In this document: one piece after another, positions 32,532-42,389 of the stretch
How positions within the stretch are numbered: the first letter of the stretch is position 1
How the letters are laid out: every line of letters begins with the position of its first letter
Assembly: GCA_003427395.1 (NCBI GenBank)
Contig: BFEA01000273.1
Span: forward strand, 1,046,779 to 1,110,778
Direction of reading: 5' to 3'
Length of the DNA: 64,000 nt
Source: Chara braunii
Lineage: Eukaryota; Streptophyta; Charophyceae; Charales; Characeae
Position numbers and translations under genes: made by a program
Notes under the pieces: model-generated
Told to the model about the DNA's origin: nothing
What the model saw: the letters and a program-made list of their open reading frames with translations, nothing else
Databases searched by the model: none

Positions 32532-33460
32532 TCACCTATTTGGAATTGTGATGGGTGACGCTGTTTGTTGTTGGCTTGCTCTTTCATCTTGTGTTAGAGC
32601 CTTCCTTAGGTTCTCTACCACGGTAATAATCTCTTTCTCATGTTGTAGCGCAAACTCCCTAGTACTGGGCGGTAGCCTTTGAATCTGATCGCGGTTCAAT
32701 CCTCCAGACGGTTTACGCGATTTAAAGGATTTATGCAGCTCATTGGGAGTGCGACAAGTGGCTAAGTGCACGTTGTTATTATAGGCACTGGCTACCTTTG
32801 GGAGCATCTCATCCCAACTGACTTGATCAGGTCTAATGTACATTCGGAGAACTTATTGCAGGATCTTGTTCATTTGTTCGGTCTGGCCATTAGTCTCTGG
32901 ATGGTGATCAGACGATATTAACAACTTGGAGCCGTAGACTCTCATCAGTTCCTGCCAATTCTCACTAGTGAACCTGGTATTTCTGTCACTAACTTTAACA
33001 GCGGTAGACCATGCAAAGAACTTGTCTATGACTAAATTTGTACGTGCCCCTGAGGGCAAAAGAACAAAAACTGCATACTTACTAAATATATCAACTGTAA
33101 CCATGACTTGGCTCTTGCCATGCCTACTCCTGACCCCAACATCCATAAAGTTAATGGACACAGAATCTCCGGGTCCCGCGGGAATAGGCAATGGTCTAAG
33201 AAGACCAAAAGGGGCTCGCGTAGTGATCTTATTCCGCTGGCACACCTTGCAACTGTGTACATACTCTATGCAGTCAGTCGTCATATCAGGTCACGTATAC
33301 GCGCGAATAAGGTTGGCTAACATCTTCTGCCAACCAAAATGTCCCTTTGTGTCATGGCATTCCCCTAAGATCAAACTCTCGATCTCTTTGCTGTTGGAAA
33401 CGCATAAACGATCCGCTACACTAGTCTTCTCGAATGACAACCCGTCTGTAGTGTGGTAAT
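32532..33460 (-). pseudogene. integrase of element 2, catalytic Asp replaced
   Basis: The zinc-finger part is partly legible near 33290-33400 (CHDTKGHFGWQKML). The core frame (33284-32853) has CKVCQRNK, then GDSVSINFMDVGVRSRHG, KVSDRNTRFTSENWQELM and HPETNGQTEQMNKILQ. In element 3 the first of these reads SIDFMDTK, so the first catalytic Asp has become Asn (codon GAC to AAC). The second Asp (SDRN) and the Glu (GQTE) remain. The following frame (32843-32532) carries MYIRPDQVSWDEMLPKVASA and YNNNVHLATCRTPNELH. Confidence 0.88.
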
Positions 33461-33639
33461 CTGGTTCAAACTCTGGGGACTCCTTAACTCTCTGAAGGAG
33501 GTCACTATAGATAGGGTCCTACTCGTACGCTTCCCTGACTTCCTGTTGCAGGTCTCTCCCTATGTCCAGATAGTGAGCTATCACTCCAAAGTAATCAGCT
33601 CTCCTATAGATAGGGTCACTATAGATAGGGGCCTAGGTC

Positions 33640-33960
33640 TTCAACCACCTCAACGTCTCGTGATTTGAATACACTTTGAAGTGCCTCCCAAGCAAGCAGT
33701 GCTTCCAGTGATCTAATGCTTGCCTGAGAGCATAGAGTTCCCTGTTATAGATGGATGTCGCTACCTTCTCTGAAGGCATCCTAGCAGACATGAACTCTAC
33801 GGGTCTATACCCATTGCCATCATCTTGTTGCAGAACAACACCTATATCGTACTGACTTGCATCAGTAGTGACAACAAAAGGTAAGGACAGATCGGCTACC
33901 TTAAGGACTGGGTATTCTATTAAGGCCCGCTTTAACTTCTTTAAGGTTGACGTACAATCT
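33640..33960 (-). pseudogene. RNase H of element 2
   Basis: Reading the minus strand: LPFVVTTDASQYDIGVVLQQ, DDGNGYRPVEFMSARMPSEK, YNRELYALRQALDHWKHCLL, YSNHETLRWLKT. Catalytic D, E and D positions are legible. A stop follows WLKT. The region 33460-33640 to its left contains a duplicated CACTATAGATAGGG(T/G)CC word and is the damaged end of the domain. Confidence 0.8.
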
Positions 33961-34760
33961 TTATCCCACTCCCAAATTGTGTCTATTCTTTAACAACCTG
34001 CGAAGGGGTGCAACGATGGTAGAGAAGTTCCTCACAAACTTTCTATAATGGCTTGCTAAGCCTAGAAACAACCACAACTCTGTCAATGTGTGGGGCATCA
34101 GCCAATCTCGGATCGCTGCTATCTTACTATCCTCATATTTTATGCCATCTCCATCTAAAACGTGGCCCAAGTGCAAAGCTTGCGTCTTGGCCCACTCTTG
34201 AAATTGACTTCTCTCAACTTTTCCAAGACCTGCCTCATATGACCCTCGTGCTCCTGGAGGGTCTTGCTAAATACGAGAATATCATCTAGATATAGGAATC
34301 TATCTAACCATGGCCTAAACAAATCATTCATACAGCGCTGGAATGTGGCTTGGACATCACAATAAACTCATAGTGCCCATATCTAGTCTTGAATGCCATC
34401 TTGTACTGATCATCGGGATGTACCTCTATCCGATGATAGCCAGACTTCAAACCTATCTTAGAGAAGTACTTGTCGTTGTGCACCCGATCTACCAGATCAT
34501 CTATACGGGGCAATGGTTTTGCATTCTTTATTGTGACGACATTAAGACCCCTGTAGTCAATGCACATTCGAAGCTCTCCCTCCTTGGGGACAAACAGGAT
34601 AGGTGCTCCAAACGGAGATGAACTAGGCATAATCCAACCCTTCTCGAGGAGCTCATCTAACTGCTTGCGCAACTGTCAAGCTCTATCTCAATGCGATGTT
34701 GGATTGGCCTCCGTACTACTCTTGTAGGCGGCTTAGGCATACTCCTCCAGCAACTTGGCA
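33961..34760 (-). pseudogene. reverse transcriptase of element 2
   Basis: The frame 34672-34328 has [80 protein letters not shown]. The catalytic region near 34280-34310 reads around [20 protein letters not shown] on the minus strand, so YLDD is kept after a frameshift. The thumb is in 34176-33961 ([36 protein letters not shown]). Confidence 0.88.
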
Positions 34761-34989
34761 ATAACTAGGTTAGTGGGTTCCTCTTCCATAGGCTCAGTGG
34801 CAGACCTTACATAAGCTACAAAAACCTGTTCTTCTAATTGCTCCTTTACTAATCGTGCGGACGTGGGAGTGTTGAGACAACAATGTGCCAGAGGGTTATC
34901 TACTCCTTACACATGGAACAAGCGAGCAATCTCAACTTCGCCCGATGGACTACAGAGCCTACACTCGTGCCCTCTCAGATGAAGTGCGG

Positions 34990-35335
34990 CCCCTGCTGCC
35001 TCTCCCCAGTCCATTCCCAGGACCACAACGAATGGGAGATCATCTCCTACGAGGAGAGTCAGGGAATGTAGAACTCTTTATACCTTCCCATCTTTCTCTT
35101 GGCGAAAGTATGCCTGGACTACCTCGACGTAATCCTCGACTCCCATAGTGTGATTGTATGTGAGGATACTAACTATAGGGTCTTCTAGCTTTTGGACCTT
35201 TAAATTAAGCTTCAGCTTCTGCAGCGCTTTCCTACTAATGTAACTGTGGGTGGCCCCACTATCTATATGGGCCCCTACTCTGCCTCTAAAGACTTTTACA
35301 TCTTCTAGTAGTTCTCCCTTACCATCTTTCCTCAT
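34990..35335 (-). pseudogene. aspartic protease of element 2
   Basis: RVGAHIDSGATHSYISRKAL carries the DSG active-site triad intact. After a frameshift near 35078, TLLVGDDLPFVVVLGMDW supplies the second conserved motif. The start near VFRGRVGAHI fits the usual N-terminus of the mature protease. Confidence 0.85.
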
Positions 35336-35579
35336 CTTGGCCCAGACCGCATCCTCTCCTTCAACTCCTCTGCCAGACCTGTGAAGGAAGTGCCTAGAGA
35401 GACTCTAACACACGCAATCTCTGGACAGCTACCTAGACACTTGCCAGCAACCTCTACCATAGACACATGTGGTTTGGGAGTTTCTTTGTGGTGGGCGCAC
35501 TCTTGTCCACATGGTCTAGGGGTAAGGGCAGTTGCGACCCCTACCGGCGGTTGCGTTTTGCTGCCTATACAGCGCGTTG

Positions 35580-35655
35580 GGCCTCTCCATATTTGGGGCA
35601 GTATTTAATGATATGCCCCCGATCACCGCAATATATGCATCGATCCTCGTCTATC
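35580..35655 (-). pseudogene. CCHC zinc knuckle of element 2 gag
   Basis: Too short and broken for a long frame, but the minus strand reads RCIYCGDRGHIIKYCPKYG, a perfect CX2CX4HX4C knuckle, between the Gly/Arg-rich gag tail and the protease. Confidence 0.82.
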
Positions 35656-35688
35656 CTCCTCTACCATTCTGTATGTTCTAGGCCCAAC

Positions 35689-37617
35689 TCAAGGCCTGCC
35701 TTGTGGCAAGCCATGGTGCCATTCACCCCTCCTGGAAGGTGATCGGTTGTAACGAGAGCGGTTTTGCGGGGGACCTTGACCCCTACCTCCCTCTTGGCGG
35801 TTACCTCTGCCGCCAACCCCCTGATCGCTCTGTCCTCGACCACCGGAGGCCCGACCTCCTCCTCTTCCTTGCTGCCTCCCTCCAGCCGCGACATCAACAT
35901 GTCCTTCCCTGACCATTGCCACCTCCTCCTCCTCCAGGCCCCATTCTATATGGTTGTATGGGACCTCTTCCATACCACCCTCATCTAAGGTAAGGATCAA
36001 ATGATACTTAGCCCTGACTTTGCCAGAGATGGTACGGCCTTTCCATTTTTGGCCCTTGTCAAAATCCTTGTGCCAGAAGGTGGATGCTGGCATGTGCTGG
36101 CCTTGAAAGTCACTACTTCCCTACTCAAGGTATCGTAGGTCATAGTTGACTCCCCACTCTTTTCGAAGAAATGCCCGCACAACGGCTCAGGTTGGGCACG
36201 ATAGAACAACTGAACCAGTTGGGTCTCAGTAATGCCATGGCCAGGGACGGCAACAAACTCATCCATGACTCCCTTGAGTGCCCTGACACTCTTCCATTGA
36301 TGCGAGTAAATGGTTTGGAGTTTGTCAGAGGCCCTAATCCCTCTAGTGGCATCGACAAATGTCTCGCGCAACAATTTAAAGAATTCGTTTAGGGGGGTGT
36401 TCGTGGAGTAAGCCAATATTATTTTCGAAGTTAGCAGCGTGGGCGAGTGATCTGGCGAAGCTTGCTGCTTCGTCCTTAAGAGCATGGAATGCAATAAGAA
36501 CCTGCTCCTTAGGCACAATCTTTTGGAGGTGAACATAGGAATTAATGTTCGCCTCCCAATTGTCAAAGTTCTCCCCCTTTTTCCCACTGTAGGGATTAGG
36601 GAACTTGACTTTTGACTGGGTCTCTACGCGGGCGTACTTCCTCCTCCTTTGGAGATGCCAGCTTGGCACCCTCTATTGCGCCCATGCAGAAGCGCTCTGT
36701 ATTTTCTATTCTCGTCATCATCTCTTTGCCTACATTCATCATCATCTCGCGCTCGAATTCTCTGAAGCCCAACCGTATGGACTGCAAAGTGATTTCCTGG
36801 CCCATCACAAACTGAAACTAATCTTGTTGAGCCTTTGCCAGAAGTCCTATATTCTTGGCATAATCTCCATCTTCCCCTGCAAGTCCTTCCATCTGTGTCC
36901 TCTGCTCCTCCACCATCTTCAGCTCCTTCGCCATCTTATCTCCTGCCTCCATCCGTTGCATTTTCTCCCTTGCGAGGCACAATTTCCATTCTAACTCATT
37001 TTCCTCTTCTATAGTCTCGCGGCGTAAGGGGTTTTCTTCTGCTTCCAGCTCCTTCACCACTGCCTCCTGTTCCGCCCTGGGGACATGTAACATCGCTTAT
37101 TCATCTTCCCCCAGCGACGCCCTGGGGACATGTAATATCGCTTCTTCATCTTCCCCCAGAGACAGGTTGGCAACCCATTACGACACCTTCTTTTCCATCC
37201 ATTGGTCTTCCACTTTCATGCCACTTGACTCCCCTCTTTCTCTTCTACTCTACCTTAGAAGGGCACTTCTTCCTCCACCTCCTCTTCTTCTTCTTCTTCC
37301 ACCGCCTTTAGCTTTTCCTCCTCTTCCTTTTTCGTCTCCATCTCTTCCTCCAACTGTTTTTCTTCTTTGCATGCTGCTCCTGTAAGGCCAACTTCTTGGC
37401 CTGCTTCACCAATTCCCTCCTTTTTGGGCTTCTGTTCGGCCAGGATCTTTGCAGCCTCCTCCTCTTGCTCTTTTGTGTAAGGAGTGGTGCTAGTACCACC
37501 CCTTGTCTCCACTCTACACGTCGACGTGTTCCAGAAGCCTAACGAAGAAAGGAGACACCAGAGGGTTCCCCAGAGGGAGAACCCCACGAGCAGGCCGTAC
37601 ATCAGATAGTCGTCCAT
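35689..37617 (-). pseudogene. gag of element 2, with hydrophobic N-terminus and coiled coil
   Basis: The most likely start is ATG 37617, giving MDDYLMYGLLVGFSLWGTLW then CLLSSLGF, a hydrophobic stretch of about 20-23 residues, followed by TRGGTSTTPYTKEQEEEAAK and a long Glu/Lys-rich coiled-coil-like region (37500-36820, several frames). Capsid follows: KFPNPYSGKKGENFDNWEAN, VPKEQVLIAFHALKDEAASF, then NEFFKLLRETFVDATRGIRA and LVQLFYRAQPEPL. A Gly/Arg/Gln-rich tail (VDVAAGGRQQGRGGGRASGG) ends at the knuckle. A membrane-like N-terminus is unusual for a gypsy gag. At least four frame changes break it. Confidence 0.7.
37478..37508. repeat. 28-bp quasi-palindrome, copy 1
   Basis: AAGGAGTGGTGCTAGTACCACCCCTTGTCT; the arms AAGGNGTGGT and ACCACNCCTT are complementary. 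On the minus strand it encodes the TRGGTSTTP of the gag N-terminus. An identical copy lies at 39211-39240. Confidence 0.8.
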
Positions 37618-37858
37618 GGTGATAGGTGCACGACAAAAAAAAAGGATTGCCCCACCCCTCACCACTTAGACCTACCCACCGTCCGACTGACTGACTCTTT
37701 ACGGAGTACAGGACCCGTGTAGGACCCCGTCAACTATGGTATCTAGCCTAGACCTACTACTAAGTTGTCACTACATGACTTCAATGTTGATCAAGAGGCA
37801 TTTAAGGAGATCCCCCTTAACTCTTCAAGAATTATTTAACGTCGCTATAAATCGATAT

Positions 37859-38190
37859 AGTGATTGATTGGATGATTGATTGATTGATCGATTGATTGAT
37901 CGATGGACTGATTGATTGATTGATTGAAAAAACAAAACAAAAAAAAGGTTGTATTTGTTACACCACTCCTCCTCCTCACCATCCCTCTCCTCCTCCCCCT
38001 CGTCCTCCTCCTCCTAGTCATCCCCCTCCTCCTCTGTGTTTTTTTTTTTTCCAATCAATCAATCAATCACCTCAATCTCCATCCAATCAATCAATCAATC
38101 GATTCACGATCCAATCAATTTGAATCGTTAATCGATTGATTGATTGATTGGATGGATGGATTGAGCTGATTGATTGATTGATTGATTGAA
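37859..38190. repeat. (GATT)n / (AATC)n / (GATT)n arrays
   Basis: GATT repeats at about 37861-37926, complementary AATC repeats at about 38053-38100, and GATT repeats again at about 38130-38190. The intervening 38000 region is CTC/CTCCT-rich. Adjacent complementary arms can pair. Same motif as 28236-28442. Confidence 0.85.
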
Positions 38191-38339
38191 AAACAAAAAG
38201 TTGATCAATTTGTGTACACCTGAAGGAGGTAAGACCAGAAAGCAATAAGGGGTTGGGGGGTGTTGCAGCCAAAGTGCAGGATTTAACAGCGGCGGCGAGG
38301 TATGACAACTAGAGTGAGGCAGAAGAAGAATTTACGGTG

Positions 38340-39225
38340 AGGAGGAAAAACAAAAGGTGGAAAACAAGGACACAAAAGGAAGGAGGAGGAGGAGAGCGAG
38401 GAGGAAGGCATGGACGACGAAGATGAGGAAGGAGGTACAAGGAGGGCGGGAGGACAAATACGAGGAGAGAAACATGGAGGCGGAAGATAAGGAGGCAGAC
38501 AAAAGAAAGCACGAGGAGGAAGAAGGAGAGGAAGATGAGCAGGAGGAGGACGAAGAAGAAGAGGAGGACGAAGAGGAGGAAGAAGAAGAAGAGGTCGAGG
38601 ACTAGGACGCGGAAGAACGTACAAGTAGGACCACGAGGAAGAAAACATGGAAGAAGGGAGGGGGCGAGGAGGACAACGACGAAGAAGAAGAGGAGGACAA
38701 GTAGGAGGATGAAGAAAGATGGAAGAAAAAGAGGACAAAGAAGGATGGAGGAAGACGATGACGAGGATGAAGAGATGTAGGAGGAAGAAAAGAGGAGGAG
38801 GGGAACTAAGAAGAGATGGAAGAAGATGACGACGAACAAGTAAGGAGGAAGAGACGAAAACGAGGACGAAGAGATGGAGGAGGAAGAAAGAGACGAGGAG
38901 GACGAAGAAGACAAGTAGGAAGAGAAGAGGGAGGAGGAAGAAAAGGAGGAGAAGAGATGGAGAAAAGGATGACAAAGAAGGAAGGAGGAGGATCATGACG
39001 AGGACCAGGAGATGAGGACAGAGGAGGAGGAGGAAGAAGAACACAAGGAGGACGACGACGACAAGAGGAACGACGAACAAAAGGTGGACTCCAAGGACAA
39101 CACAAACAAACAGACGACGGGAGGAAGAAGAAAAACAGGACGAGGAGGAAGACAAACATGGAAGAGGACGACAAAGAAGGAGGAGGACAAGGAAGAAGGA
39201 AAGCAGGAGGACAAGGAGTGGTGCT
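38340..39225. repeat. polypurine tract of about 0.9 kb
   Basis: The plus strand is almost entirely A and G, mostly GAGGA/AGAAG words with scattered ACGA and AAAC, and no clean period. All frames (up to 329 residues on the minus strand, Ser/Leu/Pro-rich) follow from the composition. The tract ends exactly at the second quasi-palindrome (39211-39240) where copy C begins. Confidence 0.9.
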
Positions 39226-39240
39226 AGTACCACCCCTTGT
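39211..39240. repeat. 28-bp quasi-palindrome, copy 2
   Basis: Identical to 37478-37508 over about 28 bases and in the same orientation, here at the boundary between the polypurine tract and copy C. Confidence 0.8.
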
Positions 39241-39419
39241 CTGGGGGAAGGTGGGATGAAGGTGTTTTGCATGCTTTGACCGGGTCAACCCAAGGCTGAG
39301 CTCCTCCGAGTGGATGTGGGCTCAGTGCTATGTTTTATTGATATTTGTTGGGCTGCGTGAATGACTTTTTATGGTTGGTCCTACGTAGGGTAGGATGGAT
39401 CAGTCGCTGTTTCCTTTGG

Positions 39420-40380
39420 GGTTTCTGAACAGGAGGACGGGCACCCTAGGGTAGGGAAGGCTCAGAGTCCTGGTGTTTATTGTAATGAGTTGAGGAGTAT
39501 GTTTTTTTTTTAGGGGACAAAGGGCATAAGACTAAGCGTACCCTAGGGTAGGGCGGCTTAGCCATGAGCCATGAATCAATTGGTCAACCAAATTATAAAA
39601 CTTGATACGTATGCTATTTTGAACTTATACTTCTGACAGACCGGGCACCCTACCTAGGGTGTAGGGAAAGCCAGTCAATAAGTCAGGTAGAACTAAAGAA
39701 GAAAGGAAATAGATGAAGAATAAAAAGAACGTAGCTGGGCAGGTTGAACGTACCCTAGGGTAGGGCGTTCAGTTGCATGCTCATGATAACACTAAGGAGC
39801 AGAGCGTTGGTATAAATCTGTTTTATTTTCCCTTCTAAACAAAGAAGGAGGGTCGGAAGTTTCATTTGTTGGAAAGGTCCGATCGACTGCCTAGCAAGAG
39901 AAGGAAAGACGTAAAGTTTGTGCAGGTGTCTGTATCATATTACATGTTGTATGGCTAACTAGGCGAACCCTAAGGGTTAGGGCGGCCTAGTGATATGCTT
40001 GTGTCGTTGATGTAATGTAAGTTGGATGTACCCTGGGGTAGGGCGGTCCGACTTTTTGTCGTTTGTACCTATGTTCAGGCAAGTTAGATGTACCCTAGGG
40101 TAAGGATGGTCTAATGGTATGCCATATGTAACCTGGTATAAGGCAGACTGGGCACCCTAAGGGTTAGGGCGGCCCGGTCCTATGCCTCATGTCATTGGGT
40201 TGACAGGAACCAGACGTACCCTAGGGTAGGGCGGTCTGGTCACATGCATTACGTATATTGTTTATGTTATGTTTGGCATACCCTAAGGGTTAGGGCAGTC
40301 CAGTTGTGCGTATTTTATCTGTTATTTAGGCAGATCAAATACACCCTTCCATTTCAAGTGAGTCTGATCGTATGCCATAT
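39420..40380 (+). repeat. hairpin-unit array C
   Basis: About eleven units; the later ones are spaced 61-64 bases. The loop core is GTACCCTAGGGTAGGGCGG or CACCCTAAGGGTTAGGGCGG. Each core is flanked by arms unique to the unit that pair with each other: CTAAGC/GCTTAG (39540), TTGAAC/GTTCAG (39748), ACTAGGC/GCCTAGT (39958), AAGTTGGA/TCCGACTT (40020), TTAGA/TCTAA (40084), GACTGGGC/GCCCGGTC (40147), ACCAGAC/GTCTGGT (40210). Units near 39433 and 40332 have shorter arms; 40268 pairs weakly. Confidence 0.8.
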
Positions 40381-40516
40381 GCGATGGGGTTTATTAAAGG
40401 GAAAGCACTCAATGATCTAACGAACTACTTGGGCAAATTGATGTGGGATTGTGTGAGATGCTTGTTTATGCAGGTCTATGGGCTCTCACTTGGGGCGTCT
40501 TTTTGATAGGATAGTT

Positions 40517-40555
40517 GCTTTAGATGCTCGCCAAGTGCTGGAGCCGCAGGTAAGT
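40517..40555 (+). other. conserved GCTCGCC motif with donor-like end, copy C
   Basis: GCTTTAGATGCTCGCCAAGT then GCTGGAGCCGCAGGTAAGT. The first 17 bases are identical to copy A (11780). The end CAG|GTAAGT matches the plant 5' splice-site consensus perfectly. Confidence 0.6.
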
Positions 40556-40735
40556 CAGATGGATGATGGGAGGGGGAACTTGGGATAAAGATAGGACTGA
40601 CCCTGCTAAGAGTTAGGGTCAATGCTAGTCCACAATCCCACCTGAGTTTGCGCTGGCTGTCATTGATCCTGAGTCATCACGCAGGTGTCAGGAGTTAGTC
40701 CCAAGTGTAGCCTTGCTTGTCTTTTCATCTTTCAG
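40550..40735 (+). other. candidate intron in copy C
   Basis: Starts GTAAGTCAGAT and ends CTTGTCTTTTCATCTTTCAG, a good pyrimidine tract plus AG. Length 186 bases is in the normal plant range. No protein is encoded on either side, so any transcript would be non-coding. Copies A and B lack clean versions of both signals, so this is tentative. Confidence 0.35.
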
Positions 40736-40739
40736 CTTC

Positions 40740-40900
40740 GTATAAATCTTGGCAGACTCTTGTTCCTACGGGAAGCGCTGCCGAAATTTCTACAAATATG
40801 AAAGAGTTAGTCATTTTGAGCTTGTAGAAATTCTGAAAAGGCACTTTTCCTACGGGAAGCGCTGCCGAAATGTCGTAGAATTTGAGGAGTTAGAATGTTT
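40740..40900 (+). repeat. GGAAGCGCTGCC hairpin units, copy C
   Basis: Two units, cores at about 40771 and 40854, both TTCCTACGGGAAGCGCTGCC followed by GAAAT. The inner stem is TTCC/GGAA around TACG; an outer GGCAG or GGCA pairs with CTGCC or TGCC. Confidence 0.75.
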
Positions 40901-41039
40901 TTCAGCTAGCAGATATATCCTGACTAGAGGAGATACTCAGTGACTTGATACTAGTAGAGGAGATAGGATACGACCAGGGGGGATGTTTTCCCCTTGGCAT
41001 AAACATAAGCAGTACTTTCCTTTAACCTGTACTGTGATG

Positions 41040-41400
41040 CAGGTTTTTCGTGTTTCGACTGAAGGCTTGATTTGTTCAGCCTATTCCTTCAAAAGAATAC
41101 TCTTCTGTTATCACTGATAACAGGTTGGTTGCCGTTTCGTCGGTTTACGACTCAACCCCAATTCACTCTCAATACTCGACCTAAAAAGGCTTTAGCCCTG
41201 GTGACTTTATTGTTTTGTTATGGTTTCACCCGGACTTTTGTTGAATGGCCATTTAACAAAGGTACTGAGTATTTAATTATGGTTGGTTGGCTGGAGGTTG
41301 GGGCTTGCATGGCTAAAGCAAGGGGTATGTTGGTTGGAGTTGACTCTGTGTAGCGCGTGGATCTTGGCTTGACTCTTTGATGTGATTGCAGGTAAGTCTG
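41040..41400 (+). repeat. central conserved module, copy C
   Basis: Matches 12640-13020 in order and spacing: GTTATCACTGATAACAGGTT, CGACCTAAAAAGGCTTTAGC, GGTTTCACCCGGACTTT, TTGAATGGCCATTTAACAAA, GGTTGG, GCTAAAGCAAGGGG, GATGTGATTGCAGGTAAGTC. It begins at an acceptor-like TGATGCAG (41035-41042) and ends at a donor-like GCAG|GTAAGT (41392), so it could be an exon of about 350 bases. Confidence 0.7.
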
Positions 41401-42389
41401 GAAGAGTCTCGTTTGATTCATGTTGAGTGATATTGCTTTGGATTCAGATGGGCAAACCACACAACTCTCGTGAGAGTGAACTACCCCACAACCTGTTGTT
41501 TGAGCAAGATTGTTTTCTTCCCGTTCTGATAATATGATAATCTAAGTAGGTGTACCCTCGGGTAACCCTCATAGGGCTATGCGACCGCACGCTTGCGTCC
41601 TCTTTGATTTCGGGTGGTAGGACAGTTATCCCAAGCCTGGAATTCAGGGTCCTTGTCCAGGACGTCCCAAGTCCCAAACCTAACAGCTGACAAGGTTTTC
41701 TTCTGATGGTGTCAAGGGTCTTTTCCTTGTTGAGATTTATTTTGGTGGAACGACAAAGTTCCGGGGGGAAGGACTAGCGTGTGGCTGGTGATGCGCCAGA
41801 CAACTCACCACCGCTCTAAATTCCTTTCTGCCCTAGGGACCGTCTTACCCCGCGCCTCTTGGGACACCTCAGGGTGCAGAAGATGAAAAGGCCCTCAGGC
41901 CTGTTTTGCGCTCGCCAAAGGGTTAGCTCCCTTTAGCGCACACTTCAGCCGATGCCTGAGCGTCGAGAACGCCCCCATGGCTCAAATGAGGCCACTCATG
42001 TATGGGCACCACATAAAGCGCCGTCATTACGACTGCTTACGCAAATCTGCATTGCTGGTTGGTAGGCGTAGGTCTTGCGTCCGCGCGGTTTTATATTAAC
42101 CCGCGCACGAAGCACTTACCGATCTTCGCGCTCGAAAGTTATGGGACGAGCAGAGAGGGCAAAAGCACGTTAGGGCAAGTAAACCCAAGCTTAGGCAGCG
42201 CGAAACCACTCTTGGGCAGGATATCAGTCCTAGTCGGCCTATGGGGACCCACGTACGAGCCTCCAACGTCTCAAACATCGGGTTGTGTGTGGGTCTGAGC
42301 TTGAGCATCATCCGCACGCACCTTTCGCCTTGGTCTACCCCCTCCACTTGGAACGGCTATCAGACTACCTGCAGTTGTTTCCTCTTTTA

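Larger units (their letters stand above)
31080..37700 (-). mobile_element. Ty3/gypsy element 2, no 5' LTR seen
   Basis: Minus-strand order is gag (37617 to about 35690), CCHC knuckle, protease, RT, RNase H, integrase, C-terminal domain, then LTR-like sequence. Proteins resemble element 3 much more than element 1: both share RRSMIPPDMDGRYD/KYD in the C-terminus and DSGATHSYIS-type protease. Every domain has frameshifts or stops. To the right of gag, where the 5' LTR should be, are (GATT)n and polypurine tracts, so that end is lost or displaced. Confidence 0.88.

Noticed and set aside
38283-39272. A 329-residue minus-strand frame rich in Leu, Ser and Pro.
   Set aside because: It is the complement of the polypurine tract; no start context, domain or conservation supports it.
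39420-40380. Array C looks superficially like a CRISPR array (regular 61-64 bp spacing, hairpin repeats).
   Set aside because: The constant part is the loop and the variable parts are paired arms, not unrelated spacers; no cas genes; the context is a eukaryotic repeat landscape.
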